Shown here piece by piece: positions 1 through 7,851 of a stretch of 61,496 bases of DNA (positions are counted from its first letter, which is position 1; the number at the start of each line of letters is the position of its first letter). The translations under genes were made by a program, and so were the position numbers. The notes under the pieces are model-generated. The model made no database searches. It was not told the origin of the DNA and worked only from the letters and a program-made list of their open reading frames with translations. The stretch comes from CAZKVJ01 sp964556225. Its GTDB lineage: Bacteria; Actinomycetota; Acidimicrobiia; Acidimicrobiales; Ilumatobacteraceae. The DNA is taken from the NCBI GenBank assembly GCA_964556225.1, contig CAZKVJ010000019.1, positions 1 through 61,496 on the forward strand, in the 5' to 3' direction.

Positions 1-22
1 CTACCTGGTGCTGCCAGAACGG
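1..22. repeat. Palindromic repeat copy R1 (partial, right arm, cut by window start)
   Basis: The first 22 bases are the right arm of the ~50-bp palindromic family described at 37198-37250. The arm is of the second type: it contains GTGCTGCCAGAACGG, like the right arm at 47357-47409. It lies just beyond the 3' end of the small minus-strand gene at 28-183. The left arm and the core are outside the window. Confidence 0.75.
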
Positions 23-27
23 AGGGG

Positions 28-183
28 TCAGACGTTGAGGTCGACGAGCTCGCTGCCCTCGTGGCGCCGTTCGACGTCGCGCCATGCCGTCTCACCGAGC
101 ACGGCAGCCATCACCAAGCCGCCGATCGCGACGAGCACGGGGAACAGCAACAGCACGATCACGAGGATCACGGCTCCAGCCAC
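28..183 (-). CDS. Small membrane protein, unknown function (51 aa)
   Basis: This short frame encodes a hydrophobic N-terminal segment (roughly residues 2-30, rich in V, I, L, A and G) that reads as one transmembrane helix. A charged tail of about 20 residues follows (WRDVERRHEGSELVDLNV). The GTG start is supported by a TACGGT box on the minus strand (190-195), six bases upstream, the leaderless pattern seen throughout this window. It follows the ridA-like gene on the same strand, 51 bases away. The function is unknown. Coding status rests on frame, topology and promoter spacing, not on recognised homology. Confidence 0.6.
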   Translation of the reverse strand: MAGAVILVIVLLLFPVLVAIGGLVMAAVLGETAWRDVERRHEGSELVDLNV

Positions 184-234
184 GACCCCACCGTACCCCG
201 CGCCGCGCCGTCCGGGGAAGCGAACGTCAGCCGA

Positions 235-585
235 TCAGAGGGGCTTGTACGCCCAGGCCTCGATCTCCACGGCGATGCCGGCGGGCAGGGCCGAGACCTC
301 CACCGTGCTCCGCGCCGGGCGGTGGTCACCGAACGCTGCGGCGTACGCCTCGTTGAACTCGGCGAAGGTGCCCATGTCGGTCAGGAAGCAGAGCGTCTTC
401 ACGACGTCGCTCAGACGGGCGCCGGCCTCGGCGAGGCGGGCCTCGACGTTGGCGAGGGTCTGGGTCGTCTGCGCAGCGACGCCACCGTCGACGATCGCGC
501 CGTCGCGCATCCCTCCCTGACCGGACACGATGATCCAGTCACCGGCACGCACGACGGGGGTGTAGGGGCCGAGGGGCTTGCTCAT
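235..585 (-). CDS. RidA/YjgF/YER057c/UK114 family protein
   Basis: At 116 aa this is the usual size for the RidA family, whose members hydrolyse reactive enamine/imine intermediates released by PLP enzymes. The sequence runs from a GPYTPVVRAGDWIIVSGQ start, typical of the family, to HRPARSTVEVSALPAG..VEIEAWA. The Arg in PARSTVEV is the conserved substrate-carboxylate ligand of active RidA proteins. The ATG at 585 is chosen because a TACGGT -10 box (594-599) lies eight bases upstream; a longer frame continues upstream but has no family similarity. The gene is 46 bases downstream of the xanthine-dehydrogenase-like gene on the same strand, so co-transcription is possible. Confidence 0.9.
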   Translation of the reverse strand: MSKPLGPYTPVVRAGDWIIVSGQGGMRDGAIVDGGVAAQTTQTLANVEARLAEAGARLSDVVKTLCFLTDMGTFAEFNEAYAAAFGDHRPARSTVEVSALPAGIAVEIEAWAYKPL

Positions 586-631
586 GCTCGGCGACCGTAG
601 CCCCCCAGGTGTGCAGCGGACGACGAGCCCG

Positions 632-2152
632 TTACGAGCACGGCCAGCGGGGTGGGTGGCCGGCCGCTCGCCAGGCCGCGGCGGCAGCAGCGGCGAACAC
701 GGCGTCGCTGCCGTTGACCGGGGGGCCGTCGTCGGCCTCGATCCGCACCTCGATGCGCGGGGTGTCGACGGCCCGCAGCACACCGAACGAGCGGATCGTC
801 AGGTCGAGCGGCTCACCCGAGTCGTCGACCGCGAGCCCCTCGCTGCGCACCCACCCCAGCGCCATGTGCGCAGCACCGACGCAGTACGACCGCAGGACCA
901 CCTCGTCGAGCGGATCCCCGCAGCGCACGACGACGCGGACCGTCCCGTCGGTGCCCATCTCGGCCCGGGCCCAGGCTCCCGTGGGCAGGCGCACCTCGTC
1001 CGGACCGCCACCCAGGCTCGCGAGGACGGCCGCGGCCTCCGCCCATCCGGCCGCCCGTACCTCGGCCGACGTCGGCGGACCGGCCACGTCCACCTCCTCC
1101 ACCTCGATGCCGGGCGCCACCTCGCGCATCCGCTCGGCGAGGCCGGGGGTGCGCGCCACCCGGGCGACGCCCCGGCCGTCGGCGTTCACGCCGAGCGCCA
1201 TCGGGGGTCGCTTCGGACCGAGGCGCACCACGTCCTCGCGTGCGAACAGCACCCGCACGGCTCGGCCGTGGCGATCCGCCAGCTCCCGCGCCACCTTCGC
1301 AACAGTCGACGCCCGCTTGCCGCCGAACGCCCCGCCGTTGCCGAGCGGTGACGCTGGCTCGCCACCGGGCTCGCACCACGACGCGTCCGGCTCCAGGTAG
1401 GCGGGCTCGACCCAGGTGGTCTGCAGCGTGCGCGCCCACTCCCCCTCCGGCACCTCGATGGGCCAGCGCACCGGTGCGCTCGATCGGCGCCCCTGCACCT
1501 TGCCCGCCAGCCGGCGCGCCTCGGTGAGCGTCTCGCCCACATGCCAGTCACCGTCCGGGCCGAGCACGGCGACCAGGGCACCGGCCGGAGCCGAGTCGTC
1601 GGCGAACCCGCCCCGCCCGAGCGCCACGGCGGACCCGACCTCCTGCGCCGTGCCGCCCTCGATCTCGGCCCGACGCGCGGCGCCGACCAGATCCCGCTCC
1701 GGGAGGGCGGCACCGCTGCGCACCAGACCTGCCGCCTCGACGATCGTCTGCCAGCCGGTGCATCGGCACAGGTGAGCCTGCAGCGCCCGCCGCACCGACG
1801 TGTCGTCACTGCCCGCATCGCTGGCGAGGCGCACGACGATCCCCGGCGTGCAGAACCCGCACTGGCTGCCGCCCGTGGCCACCAGCGCATCTGCCCACCG
1901 GTCGCGGACGTCTCCGGCCAGCCCGCCGAGCGTGGTGACCGCCCGCCCGGCCACCCGAGCCACCGGGGTCACGCAGGCCACCCGCGCCGACCCGTCGACC
2001 CGCACCGTGCAGCACCCGCACTGACCCTGCGGACTGCAGCCGTCCTTGACCGTGCGCACACCGAGGCGGTCACGCAGCGCCTCGAGCAGCGAGGCCCCAT
2101 CGGCCGGGACCGACACCGGGGCGCCATCGAGCAGGAACGAGATCTCCGTCAC
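632..2152 (-). CDS. Fusion of a [2Fe-2S] xanthine-dehydrogenase small subunit and a shortened molybdopterin-type subunit
   Basis: Residues 1-150 are a complete XDH/CoxS-type double [2Fe-2S] module: Cys39, 45, 48 and 60 in the plant-ferredoxin-like half, then Cys98, 101, 129 and 131 in the helical half. Residues ~160-260 resemble the a/b hammerhead domain (GRGGFADDSAPAGALVAV). Residues ~265-506 resemble parts of the molybdenum subunit, including GNGGAFGGKRAS and a tail that aligns with the usual GEPP region but lacks the catalytic Glu (DDGPPVNGSDAV). The molybdenum half is about 350 residues instead of about 750, so much of the normal subunit is absent. The GTG start has TAGCCT nine bases upstream (2162-2167). 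It may be a reduced or non-classical enzyme. Confidence 0.75.
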   Translation of the reverse strand: MTEISFLLDGAPVSVPADGASLLEALRDRLGVRTVKDGCSPQGQCGCCTVRVDGSARVACVTPVARVAGRAVTTLGGLAGDVRDRWADALVATGGSQCGFCTPGIVVRLASDAGSDDTSVRRALQAHLCRCTGWQTIVEAAGLVRSGAALPERDLVGAARRAEIEGGTAQEVGSAVALGRGGFADDSAPAGALVAVLGPDGDWHVGETLTEARRLAGKVQGRRSSAPVRWPIEVPEGEWARTLQTTWVEPAYLEPDASWCEPGGEPASPLGNGGAFGGKRASTVAKVARELADRHGRAVRVLFAREDVVRLGPKRPPMALGVNADGRGVARVARTPGLAERMREVAPGIEVEEVDVAGPPTSAEVRAAGWAEAAAVLASLGGGPDEVRLPTGAWARAEMGTDGTVRVVVRCGDPLDEVVLRSYCVGAAHMALGWVRSEGLAVDDSGEPLDLTIRSFGVLRAVDTPRIEVRIEADDGPPVNGSDAVFAAAAAAAWRAAGHPPRWPCS

Positions 2153-2161
2153 CGCTCGGCG

Positions 2162-2208
2162 AGGCTACCCAGGGCGACATGCAGGGTCGGGAGCGGCGCC
2201 CGTAGCAT
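2162..2208. promoter_or_regulatory. Divergent leaderless promoters for the XDH-like fusion and the thioredoxin-like lipoprotein
   Basis: A minus-strand TAGCCT (2162-2167) lies nine bases before the GTG at 2152. A plus-strand TAGCAT (2203-2208) lies eight bases before the GTG at 2217. Both match the TANNNT box at fixed short spacing found before many genes here. No ribosome binding site fits between either box and its start codon. Confidence 0.55.
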
Positions 2209-2216
2209 CGACTGCC

Positions 2217-3119
2217 GTGCAACGCATCTCTCGGCGAACCGTCCTGGTCGGCATCGGCGCCAGCTTCGTGCTGGCCGCCTGCGGTGACAGCGGCGACGAC
2301 GCCTCGTCCGGCACCGGCGCCGCACCGGACGGCTCGGACGGCGCGGCCTCGGGCGACGACCTCGTGCTGGTGCAGCGCTGGCCACCCGCCAGCCTGGTCC
2401 CCGGCTCGGTGCGACTCCCGGTCTCGCTCTCCACGGTGTCGGGAACCTTCGTCGATGGTCCTGACCAGCTCACCGGCCGCCTCGTCGACAGCGAGACCGG
2501 CGAGCTGTACGCCGACGGGCTCACGGCCACCCGTCACCGCGTTGGCGAGGGGACACCGACCTACTTCCCCTTCATCGTCGAGATCGACCGTCCGGGCCTG
2601 TTCGTGCTCGAGGTCGACGATGGACCGGCCGACGGCGCCGGGGTGCAGACCGTCGACCCGGAGCAGGTGAACGCGCCGATCCCCGGCGAGGCGCTGCCGC
2701 CGTTCGACACCCCCACCGTCGACGACGCCCGTGGCGTGGACCCGATCTGCACCCGCCAGCCGGAGCCGTGCCCGTTCCACGAGGTCACCCTCACCGACGC
2801 CCTCGCCACCGGGGTCCCGGTCGGCTACCTCATCGGCACGCCGGCCCACTGCTCCACCGGCACCTGCGGGCCGGTGCTGGAGGCGATGATCCCGGTGAAG
2901 GAGCGCCTCGGCGACGCAGTCGTGTTCGTGCACGCCGAGGTCTACGCCGACCCTGCGGCCACGGAGACGTCGCCAGCGGTGGACGCCTACCGGATGGAGT
3001 TCGAGCCGGCGCTGTGGGTGACCGACGCGTCAGGCACGATCGTGACGCGCCTCGACAGCGTGTTCGACGAGGAGGAGCTGCTGGCCGCGCTGGCCCAAGC
3101 CGGCGTCGACGTCAGCTGA
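2217..3119 (+). CDS. Thioredoxin-like lipoprotein
   Basis: The 300-aa product begins with a Tat/Sec-like signal (RISRRTVLVGIGASFVLAAC) ending in a lipobox, so the mature protein should be lipid-anchored outside the membrane. The first ~190 residues form a beta-rich region without recognised identity. The C-terminal ~110 residues look like a thioredoxin fold with GTPAHCSTGTCGPVLEAM, a Cys-x4-Cys-Gly-Pro site in place of the classic CxxC. A cytoplasmic role is unlikely. The GTG at 2217 follows TAGCAT by eight bases; an in-frame upstream extension lacks the signal peptide at its N terminus. The last bases overlap the convergent IscA-type gene. Confidence 0.75.
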   Translation: MQRISRRTVLVGIGASFVLAACGDSGDDASSGTGAAPDGSDGAASGDDLVLVQRWPPASLVPGSVRLPVSLSTVSGTFVDGPDQLTGRLVDSETGELYADGLTATRHRVGEGTPTYFPFIVEIDRPGLFVLEVDDGPADGAGVQTVDPEQVNAPIPGEALPPFDTPTVDDARGVDPICTRQPEPCPFHEVTLTDALATGVPVGYLIGTPAHCSTGTCGPVLEAMIPVKERLGDAVVFVHAEVYADPAATETSPAVDAYRMEFEPALWVTDASGTIVTRLDSVFDEEELLAALAQAGVDVS

Positions 3120-3444
3120 AGCTCTTGCCGCAGCCGCAGGAGCGGTTGGCGTTCGGGTTCGTGATGCTGAACCCGGCGTCCTGCAGGCCGTCCTTGTAGT
3201 CGAGCGTGGCGCCGACGAGCAGCTGTGCCGATGCCGGGTCGACGACGACCCGCACGGCCTTGCCGTCGGCACCGAAGGTGGCCTGCTCGTCGTCGGCGTT
3301 GATGTCGCCGTCGAAGAACATCTCGTAGGCGAAGCCGCTGCACCCACCCGGGCGCACGGCGACCCGCAGCGCCAGTCCGGTCGCGCCTTCGGCTTCGAGC
3401 AGCTCGGAGACCTTCGATGCGGCGGTGTCGGTGAGGGTGATCAC
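3112..3444 (-). CDS. IscA/ErpA-type iron-sulfur cluster carrier
   Basis: This 110-aa protein has the A-type carrier signature: Cys35 in PGGCSGFAYEM and the C-terminal Cys103-Gly-Cys105 pair. Such proteins bind and hand [2Fe-2S]/[4Fe-4S] clusters to apo-enzymes. The GTG start has a strong GAGGAGG six bases upstream. It lies downstream of the SufR-like regulator on the same strand, and mrp is divergent from that regulator, so this is an Fe-S maturation neighbourhood. Eight bases overlap the end of the convergent lipoprotein gene. Which clade (ErpA, IscA, SufA) it belongs to cannot be decided by eye. Confidence 0.9.
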   Translation of the reverse strand: MITLTDTAASKVSELLEAEGATGLALRVAVRPGGCSGFAYEMFFDGDINADDEQATFGADGKAVRVVVDPASAQLLVGATLDYKDGLQDAGFSITNPNANRSCGCGKSFS

Positions 3445-3477
3445 GGGCTCCTCCTCGGGGCGGTTCGTTGCGTCACG

Positions 3478-4197
3478 CTACCGGCTGGCGGTGACGGTGG
3501 CTCGGGTGGGATCGACATCGCCCACGACCACCTGACAGGGGGTGCGATGGGCGAGGGGGCAGAACTCGCGGACCTCGGTGTCGCCCATGACACCCACGAA
3601 GCCCTCGACGAGGCCACGGTGCAGGGCGCAGACGAGATCCGGATGGGACTCGGCGACGGTGCGGAACGGGCAGTGGGCGAACGCGATCACCGCCGTCTGG
3701 TCGTCGTCGCCGTCGGCGACCACAGGGTCGAACCCCAGCCGGTCGAGCTCGCCGACCAGGGCCTCCAGGCTGGAGGGTGCCGTCTCGTAGAGCGTGGCGT
3801 CCGAGCGTCCCTGGGAGCGCCCGACCGCGACCGCGTCCTCTGGGCCCAGGCCGGACCGCTCGACCAGGCGCAGCGCCATCGACGCCAAGAGCGGCATGGC
3901 CGGCGGCTCGAGCCCGAGCGTGGGCGCGCTGTCGGCCAACCAGTAGCGGTGCTGCGGCCGGCCCACGCCGCCGCGGGGGTCGACCTCGACCTCGAGCAGC
4001 CCGACGTCGCGCATGCGCTCGAGGTGAGGGCGCACGGTGTTGGGGTGCAGGCCGAGCACCTCGGCGATCTCGGCGGTGGCCAGCGGCCGGGGGGAGCGGA
4101 CGAGCTCGAGGTAGATGGCGTAGCGCGTGTTGTCGCCGAGCGCCTTCAGCACGTCGAGGCGCGGGACCTCGCTCGGGGGACGTTGCGGCGGTGCCAT
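3478..4197 (-). CDS. sufR: SufR-type Fe-S sensing HTH transcriptional regulator
   Basis: The N-terminal ~80 residues are a winged helix (LKALGDNTRYAIYLELV ... AEIAEVLGLHPNTVRPHLERM) of the ArsR/DeoR-like type used by SufR. The C-terminal half has four cysteines in the SufR arrangement (AHCPFRTVAES..DLVCALHRG..REFCPLAHRTPCQV), the expected ligands for a regulatory cluster. In mycobacteria the homologue represses the suf operon. The ATG at 4197 is preferred because TAATCT (4206-4211, minus strand) is eight bases upstream; a GTG one codon earlier would be only five bases away. The gene is divergent from mrp and upstream of an IscA-type gene, which fits control of Fe-S biogenesis. Confidence 0.85.
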   Translation of the reverse strand: MAPPQRPPSEVPRLDVLKALGDNTRYAIYLELVRSPRPLATAEIAEVLGLHPNTVRPHLERMRDVGLLEVEVDPRGGVGRPQHRYWLADSAPTLGLEPPAMPLLASMALRLVERSGLGPEDAVAVGRSQGRSDATLYETAPSSLEALVGELDRLGFDPVVADGDDDQTAVIAFAHCPFRTVAESHPDLVCALHRGLVEGFVGVMGDTEVREFCPLAHRTPCQVVVGDVDPTRATVTASR

Positions 4198-4205
4198 CAC
4201 CCTCG

Positions 4206-4232
4206 AGATTACACGGCGTCTGCCGGTAAAAT
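4206..4232. promoter_or_regulatory. Divergent promoter pair sufR / mrp
   Basis: TAATCT on the minus strand (4206-4211) serves sufR and TAAAAT on the plus strand (4227-4232) serves mrp, the latter six bases before its GTG. The two boxes are 15 bases apart, so a regulator bound here, possibly SufR itself, could control both genes. The regulator is inference; the boxes are seen. Confidence 0.5.
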
Positions 4233-4238
4233 CGCCGG

Positions 4239-5441
4239 GTGACCCAGCGCACCACCCCTCCGACCCCCGACGAGGTGATGGCCCTGCTCCGCGGGGTGAT
4301 CGACCCGGAGCTGGGCGCCGACATCGTGACCCTCGGCATGGCCACCACCGCTCGCGTCGGCCCGCCGGGCCCGGACGGCCGGGCCGAGGTCACGGTGGGC
4401 GTCAAGCTGACCATCGCCGGATGTCCGCTGCGGGCCCAGATCAAGCGGGACGTGCAGACCCGCATCGCCTCGCACCCCGGCGTGGCCGGCGTGGTGATCG
4501 AGTGGGGCGAGATGACGAGCGAGGAGCGTTCGGCGGCGATGACGGCAGCCCGCTGGAACGCTCGCGAGCAGGCACCCGACACCGCCGTCCCCCCGACCGC
4601 TCGGGTGATCGCCGTCGCCAGCGGCAAGGGTGGCGTCGGCAAGAGCAGCGTCACGGTGAACCTGGCCGCAGCGATCGCCTCGCTCGGCCACACGGTCGGT
4701 GTGCTCGACGCCGACATCTGGGGCTTCTCGGTCCCCCGGATGCTCGGCGTCACCGACCGGCTCGAGGCCCGGCGCGTCGGCAGCTCCGACAAGCCGCGAA
4801 TCCTCCCCAACGAGCGGCGCGTCGGCACCGGCGTGCTCAAGGTGGTCTCCACGGGCATGCTGGTCGAGGACGAGGGCACGGCCCTGATGTGGCGCGGCCT
4901 GATGCTCACCAAGGCGGTCGAGCAGTTCCTCCACGACGTGCACTGGGGCGAGCTCGACTACCTGCTCATCGACATGCCGCCCGGGACCGGCGACGTGCAG
5001 ATGGGGCTGGCGCGGATGCTACCCCGGACCGACCTGCTGATCGTCACCACCCCGGCGGTGTCGGCGCAGAAGGTGGCGATCCGCGCGGCCGACATGGCCC
5101 GGCGCAGCTTCCTGCGCGTGGCCGGGGTGATCGAGAACATGAGCGAGTTCGTGTGCGACCACGGCACCGCCTACCCGCTGTTCGGCAGCGGTGGCGGCCA
5201 GGCGCTCGCCGGCGAGATCGGCGTGCAGCTCCTCGGCCGGATCCCCATCGAGCCGGCAGTCGCAGTCGGCGGCGACACCGGCGAGCCCGTGGCGCTGCGC
5301 GGCTCGGGTCCGGCCGCCGACGCCTTCCGTGAGATCGCCGACCGGATCGTCACCGAGACGGTGCCGCCGGTGGGGATGGCCGGCTGCTCGGCCCGACTGC
5401 TCGACGCGGTCGAGGTCGCCCTCGGCCCACGACGATCCTGA
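4239..5441 (+). CDS. mrp: Mrp/ApbC (NBP35-type) iron-sulfur carrier ATPase
   Basis: The 400-aa protein has an N-terminal MIP18/DUF59 domain (residues ~8-95) and a ParA/MinD-like ATPase with a deviant Walker A (ASGKGGVGKSSVTVNLA), the Mrp motif DADIWGFSVPRMLG and the downstream LLIDMPPGTGD. Members carry Fe-S clusters to target enzymes in an ATP-dependent manner. The GTG at 4239 is set by TAAAAT six bases upstream. Unlike many Mrp proteins the CxxC-like pair is not obvious; ENMSEFVCDHG carries a single Cys at that place. Its position opposite sufR agrees with a role in cluster delivery. Confidence 0.9.
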   Translation: MTQRTTPPTPDEVMALLRGVIDPELGADIVTLGMATTARVGPPGPDGRAEVTVGVKLTIAGCPLRAQIKRDVQTRIASHPGVAGVVIEWGEMTSEERSAAMTAARWNAREQAPDTAVPPTARVIAVASGKGGVGKSSVTVNLAAAIASLGHTVGVLDADIWGFSVPRMLGVTDRLEARRVGSSDKPRILPNERRVGTGVLKVVSTGMLVEDEGTALMWRGLMLTKAVEQFLHDVHWGELDYLLIDMPPGTGDVQMGLARMLPRTDLLIVTTPAVSAQKVAIRAADMARRSFLRVAGVIENMSEFVCDHGTAYPLFGSGGGQALAGEIGVQLLGRIPIEPAVAVGGDTGEPVALRGSGPAADAFREIADRIVTETVPPVGMAGCSARLLDAVEVALGPRRS

Positions 5442-5442
5442 C

Positions 5443-5495
5443 CCGTTCTGGTCCCAGCTGGTAGCGCTCAGCGCAACTTCCTGGGACCAGCACCG
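5443..5495. repeat. Palindromic repeat copy R2
   Basis: This is a ~50-bp imperfect palindrome in the gap between the convergent mrp and rhodanese genes. The left arm is TTCTGGTCCCAGCTGGTAG, the core AGCGCTCAGCGCA, and the right arm ACTTCCTGGGACCAG. It is less symmetric than other copies: the core has lost its last T and the arms differ at the inner positions. Its position suggests a bidirectional terminator role. Confidence 0.8.
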
Positions 5496-5506
5496 CGGGG
5501 AGGGGG

Positions 5507-5980
5507 TCAGTCGGTGACGACGGGGAAGCCTTCGGCCTGCAGGACCAGCAGCCCACCGATGTCGTACACCTCGGTGAAGCCGGCCTCGCGCATGGCGGCC
5601 GCGGCGAGCGCGCTGCGGCGGCCGCTGCGGCAGTACACGACGTAGGCGCCGTCGGCGGGCAGCTCGGCGATCCGGTCAGCGAACGACGGGTCCTCGGCGT
5701 CGATGTTCACGGCCCCTTCGAGGTGGCCGGCCGCGTACTCCTCGGGGGTGCGCACGTCGATCACCGTCAGCTCGTCGCCCCGTTCGTCGAGCAGGGCTCG
5801 GGCCGCCTCCGGCGCCAGCGCCTCGGCGGCCGGCGACGGCGCAGTGGCCGCGGCGGCCTCGGCGGAGGTCCCGGCGTCGTCACCACCGCAGGCGGCCAGG
5901 ACGAGCAGCCCCGCCGTCAGGGCGGCGGCGAGGCGGGCCCGGGAGCGGGGGCGAGGGCGACGGCGACGGCGAGGACTCAT
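5507..5980 (-). CDS. Rhodanese-domain lipoprotein
   Basis: The N terminus is very Arg-rich, followed by a hydrophobic stretch and lipobox (AALTAGLLVLAAC). An Ala/Pro-rich linker leads to one rhodanese domain with DVRTPEEYAAGHLEGAVNI and the active-site loop YCRSGRRSALAA, whose Cys would carry the persulfide. The mature protein should be a surface-anchored sulfurtransferase or sulfide-handling protein; its substrate is unknown. TAGAAT (5987-5992) lies six bases before the ATG. It follows the fxsA-like gene on the same strand with a 47-base gap but carries its own promoter-like box. Confidence 0.9.
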   Translation of the reverse strand: MSPRRRRRPRPRSRARLAAALTAGLLVLAACGGDDAGTSAEAAAATAPSPAAEALAPEAARALLDERGDELTVIDVRTPEEYAAGHLEGAVNIDAEDPSFADRIAELPADGAYVVYCRSGRRSALAAAAMREAGFTEVYDIGGLLVLQAEGFPVVTD

Positions 5981-6027
5981 GCCGGCATTCTACCCCCTGG
6001 GGTATCGGGGCGACACCGCGCGCTCGC

Positions 6028-6528
6028 TCAGCCGGGGCCCGACGGCCCCTCGAGCTCTCGGCCCGAGACGTCGATGGCGCCCGACCCCGACGCCCCCGAG
6101 TCGTACACGGTGGTCCGCACGCCGTCGCGGTCGTAGGTGGCGGTGACCACTTGGACCCGGCTCCGCCCGCGACTGCGGCGCATGGCGCGCCGGACCAGCA
6201 CCGGGCGGAGCAGTGCTCGCACGGGTGGGATCAGCAGCGCGAGCCCGACGGCGTCGCTCACGAACCCGGGCAGGATCAGCAGCACGCCGGCGAGCAGCAG
6301 CAGCATCCCGTCGGCCAGCTCCCTCGATGGCGACCGGCCGGCGTTGACCGCCCGGCTGAAGCGACGCCACACCCGCCGGCCCTCGCGCACGGCCAGCCAG
6401 ACCCCGAACACCGACAGCGCCACCAGCACGAACAGCGAGGACCAGAACCCGAAGGTGTCCGCGGCCTGGACGAACACCCACAGCTCGAGGATCGGCATCA
6501 CGACCAGCACGACCAGGAGCCAACCCAT
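6028..6528 (-). CDS. FxsA family membrane protein
   Basis: The 166-aa protein starts MGWLLVVLVVMPILELWVFV, which matches the FxsA start, and has three or four hydrophobic segments in the first ~105 residues with the family-like LLLLAGVLLILPGFVSDAVGLALLIPP. A basic cytoplasmic segment and a ~35-residue polar tail follow. FxsA of E. coli eases exclusion of phage T7 by the F plasmid; its normal role is unclear. TAGCCT (6536-6541) seven bases upstream fixes the ATG. The gene is divergent from selA. Confidence 0.85.
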   Translation of the reverse strand: MGWLLVVLVVMPILELWVFVQAADTFGFWSSLFVLVALSVFGVWLAVREGRRVWRRFSRAVNAGRSPSRELADGMLLLLAGVLLILPGFVSDAVGLALLIPPVRALLRPVLVRRAMRRSRGRSRVQVVTATYDRDGVRTTVYDSGASGSGAIDVSGRELEGPSGPG

Positions 6529-6559
6529 GGGTCCGAGGCTACCGACGGACGCCGCCGGG

Positions 6560-6565
6560 TAGCGT
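6560..6565 (+). promoter_or_regulatory. -10 box of selA (leaderless)
   Basis: TAGCGT stands eight bases before the selA ATG. The surrounding GGGTAGCGTCCGGCGCCATG is nearly identical to the sequence before the receiver gene at 14413 (TAGCGTCTGGCGCCGTG), showing how uniform this promoter-start arrangement is here. Confidence 0.5.
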
Positions 6566-6573
6566 CCGGCGCC

Positions 6574-7851
6574 ATGGACCCGAGCACGCGGCCCCCTTCG
6601 GTCGACGCCCTGGCCCGATCGCTGGCGGCGGGCTCCGGCCTGCCCCACCCGCTGCTCGTCGACGTCGCCCGCCAGGCGATCGCCGCCGGCGATCATGCGT
6701 CGGCGCCCCAGCTGGCGCGGGCGCTGGAGCGCACACTGCTCACGCCGGTCGTGAACGCCACCGGCGTGCTGGCCCACACGAACCTCGGCCGCGCGCCGTT
6801 CGCGGTCCACGTGCCCGCCCAGCCCACCACCGTGGAGCTCGACCTGGCCACCGGCGGCCGCGGCTCGCGCCAGACCGGGATCGGCACGCTCCTCGCCCGG
6901 CTCTGCGGCGCAGAGTCGGCCATGGTGGTGAACAACAACGCCGCGGCCGTGCTCTTGGTCCTGGCTGCCCTCGCCCATGGGCGTGACGTGCTGGTGAGCC
7001 GGGGCGAGAGCGTCGAGATCGGCGGCGGGTTCCGGGTCCCTGACGTGATGGCCCAAAGCGGTGCCCACCTGGTGGACGTCGGCACCACCAACCGGACCCG
7101 CCTGAGCGATTATCGCCAGGCCATCGCCCGTCCCGGCGCCGATCCGGCGCTGGTGCTGAAGGTCCACCCGTCGAACTACCGCATCGAGGGCTTCGTCGAG
7201 CACACGCCGGTCGATCAGCTCGCCACGCTCGGGGTCCCTGTGGTGGCCGACATCGGCAGCGGGCTGCTCGACGCCGCCGCGCCGTGGTTGGCCGACGGCC
7301 CGCCGGCCTGGTTGGCGGGTGAGCCCGCCGCCCGCCAGACGCTGGCCGCGGGCGCAGCGCTCGTCACGTTCAGCGCCGACAAGCTCCTCGGCGGGCCGCA
7401 GGCCGGCATCATCGCCGGGTCGGCCGAGCTGGTGCGGGCCTGTGGGGCGCATCCGCTCGCCCGAGCGCTGCGTCCCGGAGGGCTGATCCTGGCCGCGCTG
7501 ACCGACCTGGCGTTGTGCTACCTCGACCGGCGGGCCGGCCACGAGGTCCCGTTCTGGCGGATGGCCACCACGCCCACCGCCGAGCTGCGCCGCCGGGCCG
7601 AGGCCGTCGTGGCCGCCGCGGGGCGAGGTCGGGTCGTGGCCACCGAGGCGCTGCCGGGTGCGGGCGCGGCACCCGGCGTCACCATCGACTCGTGCGGGGT
7701 AGGGCTCGACGGCGACCACCTCGGCGCTCTCCGCGAGGGCGACCCGCCCGTGATCGCCCGGGTGCGCGAAGGGTGCACGGTCCTCGATCTGCGCACGATC
7801 GAGCCCGCCGACGACCAGGTCCTCGTCGAGGCGTTGCGCAGGTTGGCCTGA
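6574..7851 (+). CDS. selA: L-seryl-tRNA(Sec) selenium transferase
   Basis: SelA is a PLP enzyme converting seryl-tRNA(Sec) to selenocysteyl-tRNA(Sec) with selenophosphate. The 425-aa product shows family blocks in order: TPVVNATGVLAHTNLGRAPF near residue 60, GGRGSRQTG, NNNAAAVLLVL, VVADIGSGLLD and FSADKLLGGPQAGII, whose Lys is the PLP-binding residue. The length is slightly below the usual ~460. Its stop overlaps the start of selB by one base (TGATG), so the two are translationally coupled. selD, tRNA-Sec and any selenoprotein gene lie outside this window. Confidence 0.95.
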   Translation: MDPSTRPPSVDALARSLAAGSGLPHPLLVDVARQAIAAGDHASAPQLARALERTLLTPVVNATGVLAHTNLGRAPFAVHVPAQPTTVELDLATGGRGSRQTGIGTLLARLCGAESAMVVNNNAAAVLLVLAALAHGRDVLVSRGESVEIGGGFRVPDVMAQSGAHLVDVGTTNRTRLSDYRQAIARPGADPALVLKVHPSNYRIEGFVEHTPVDQLATLGVPVVADIGSGLLDAAAPWLADGPPAWLAGEPAARQTLAAGAALVTFSADKLLGGPQAGIIAGSAELVRACGAHPLARALRPGGLILAALTDLALCYLDRRAGHEVPFWRMATTPTAELRRRAEAVVAAAGRGRVVATEALPGAGAAPGVTIDSCGVGLDGDHLGALREGDPPVIARVREGCTVLDLRTIEPADDQVLVEALRRLA

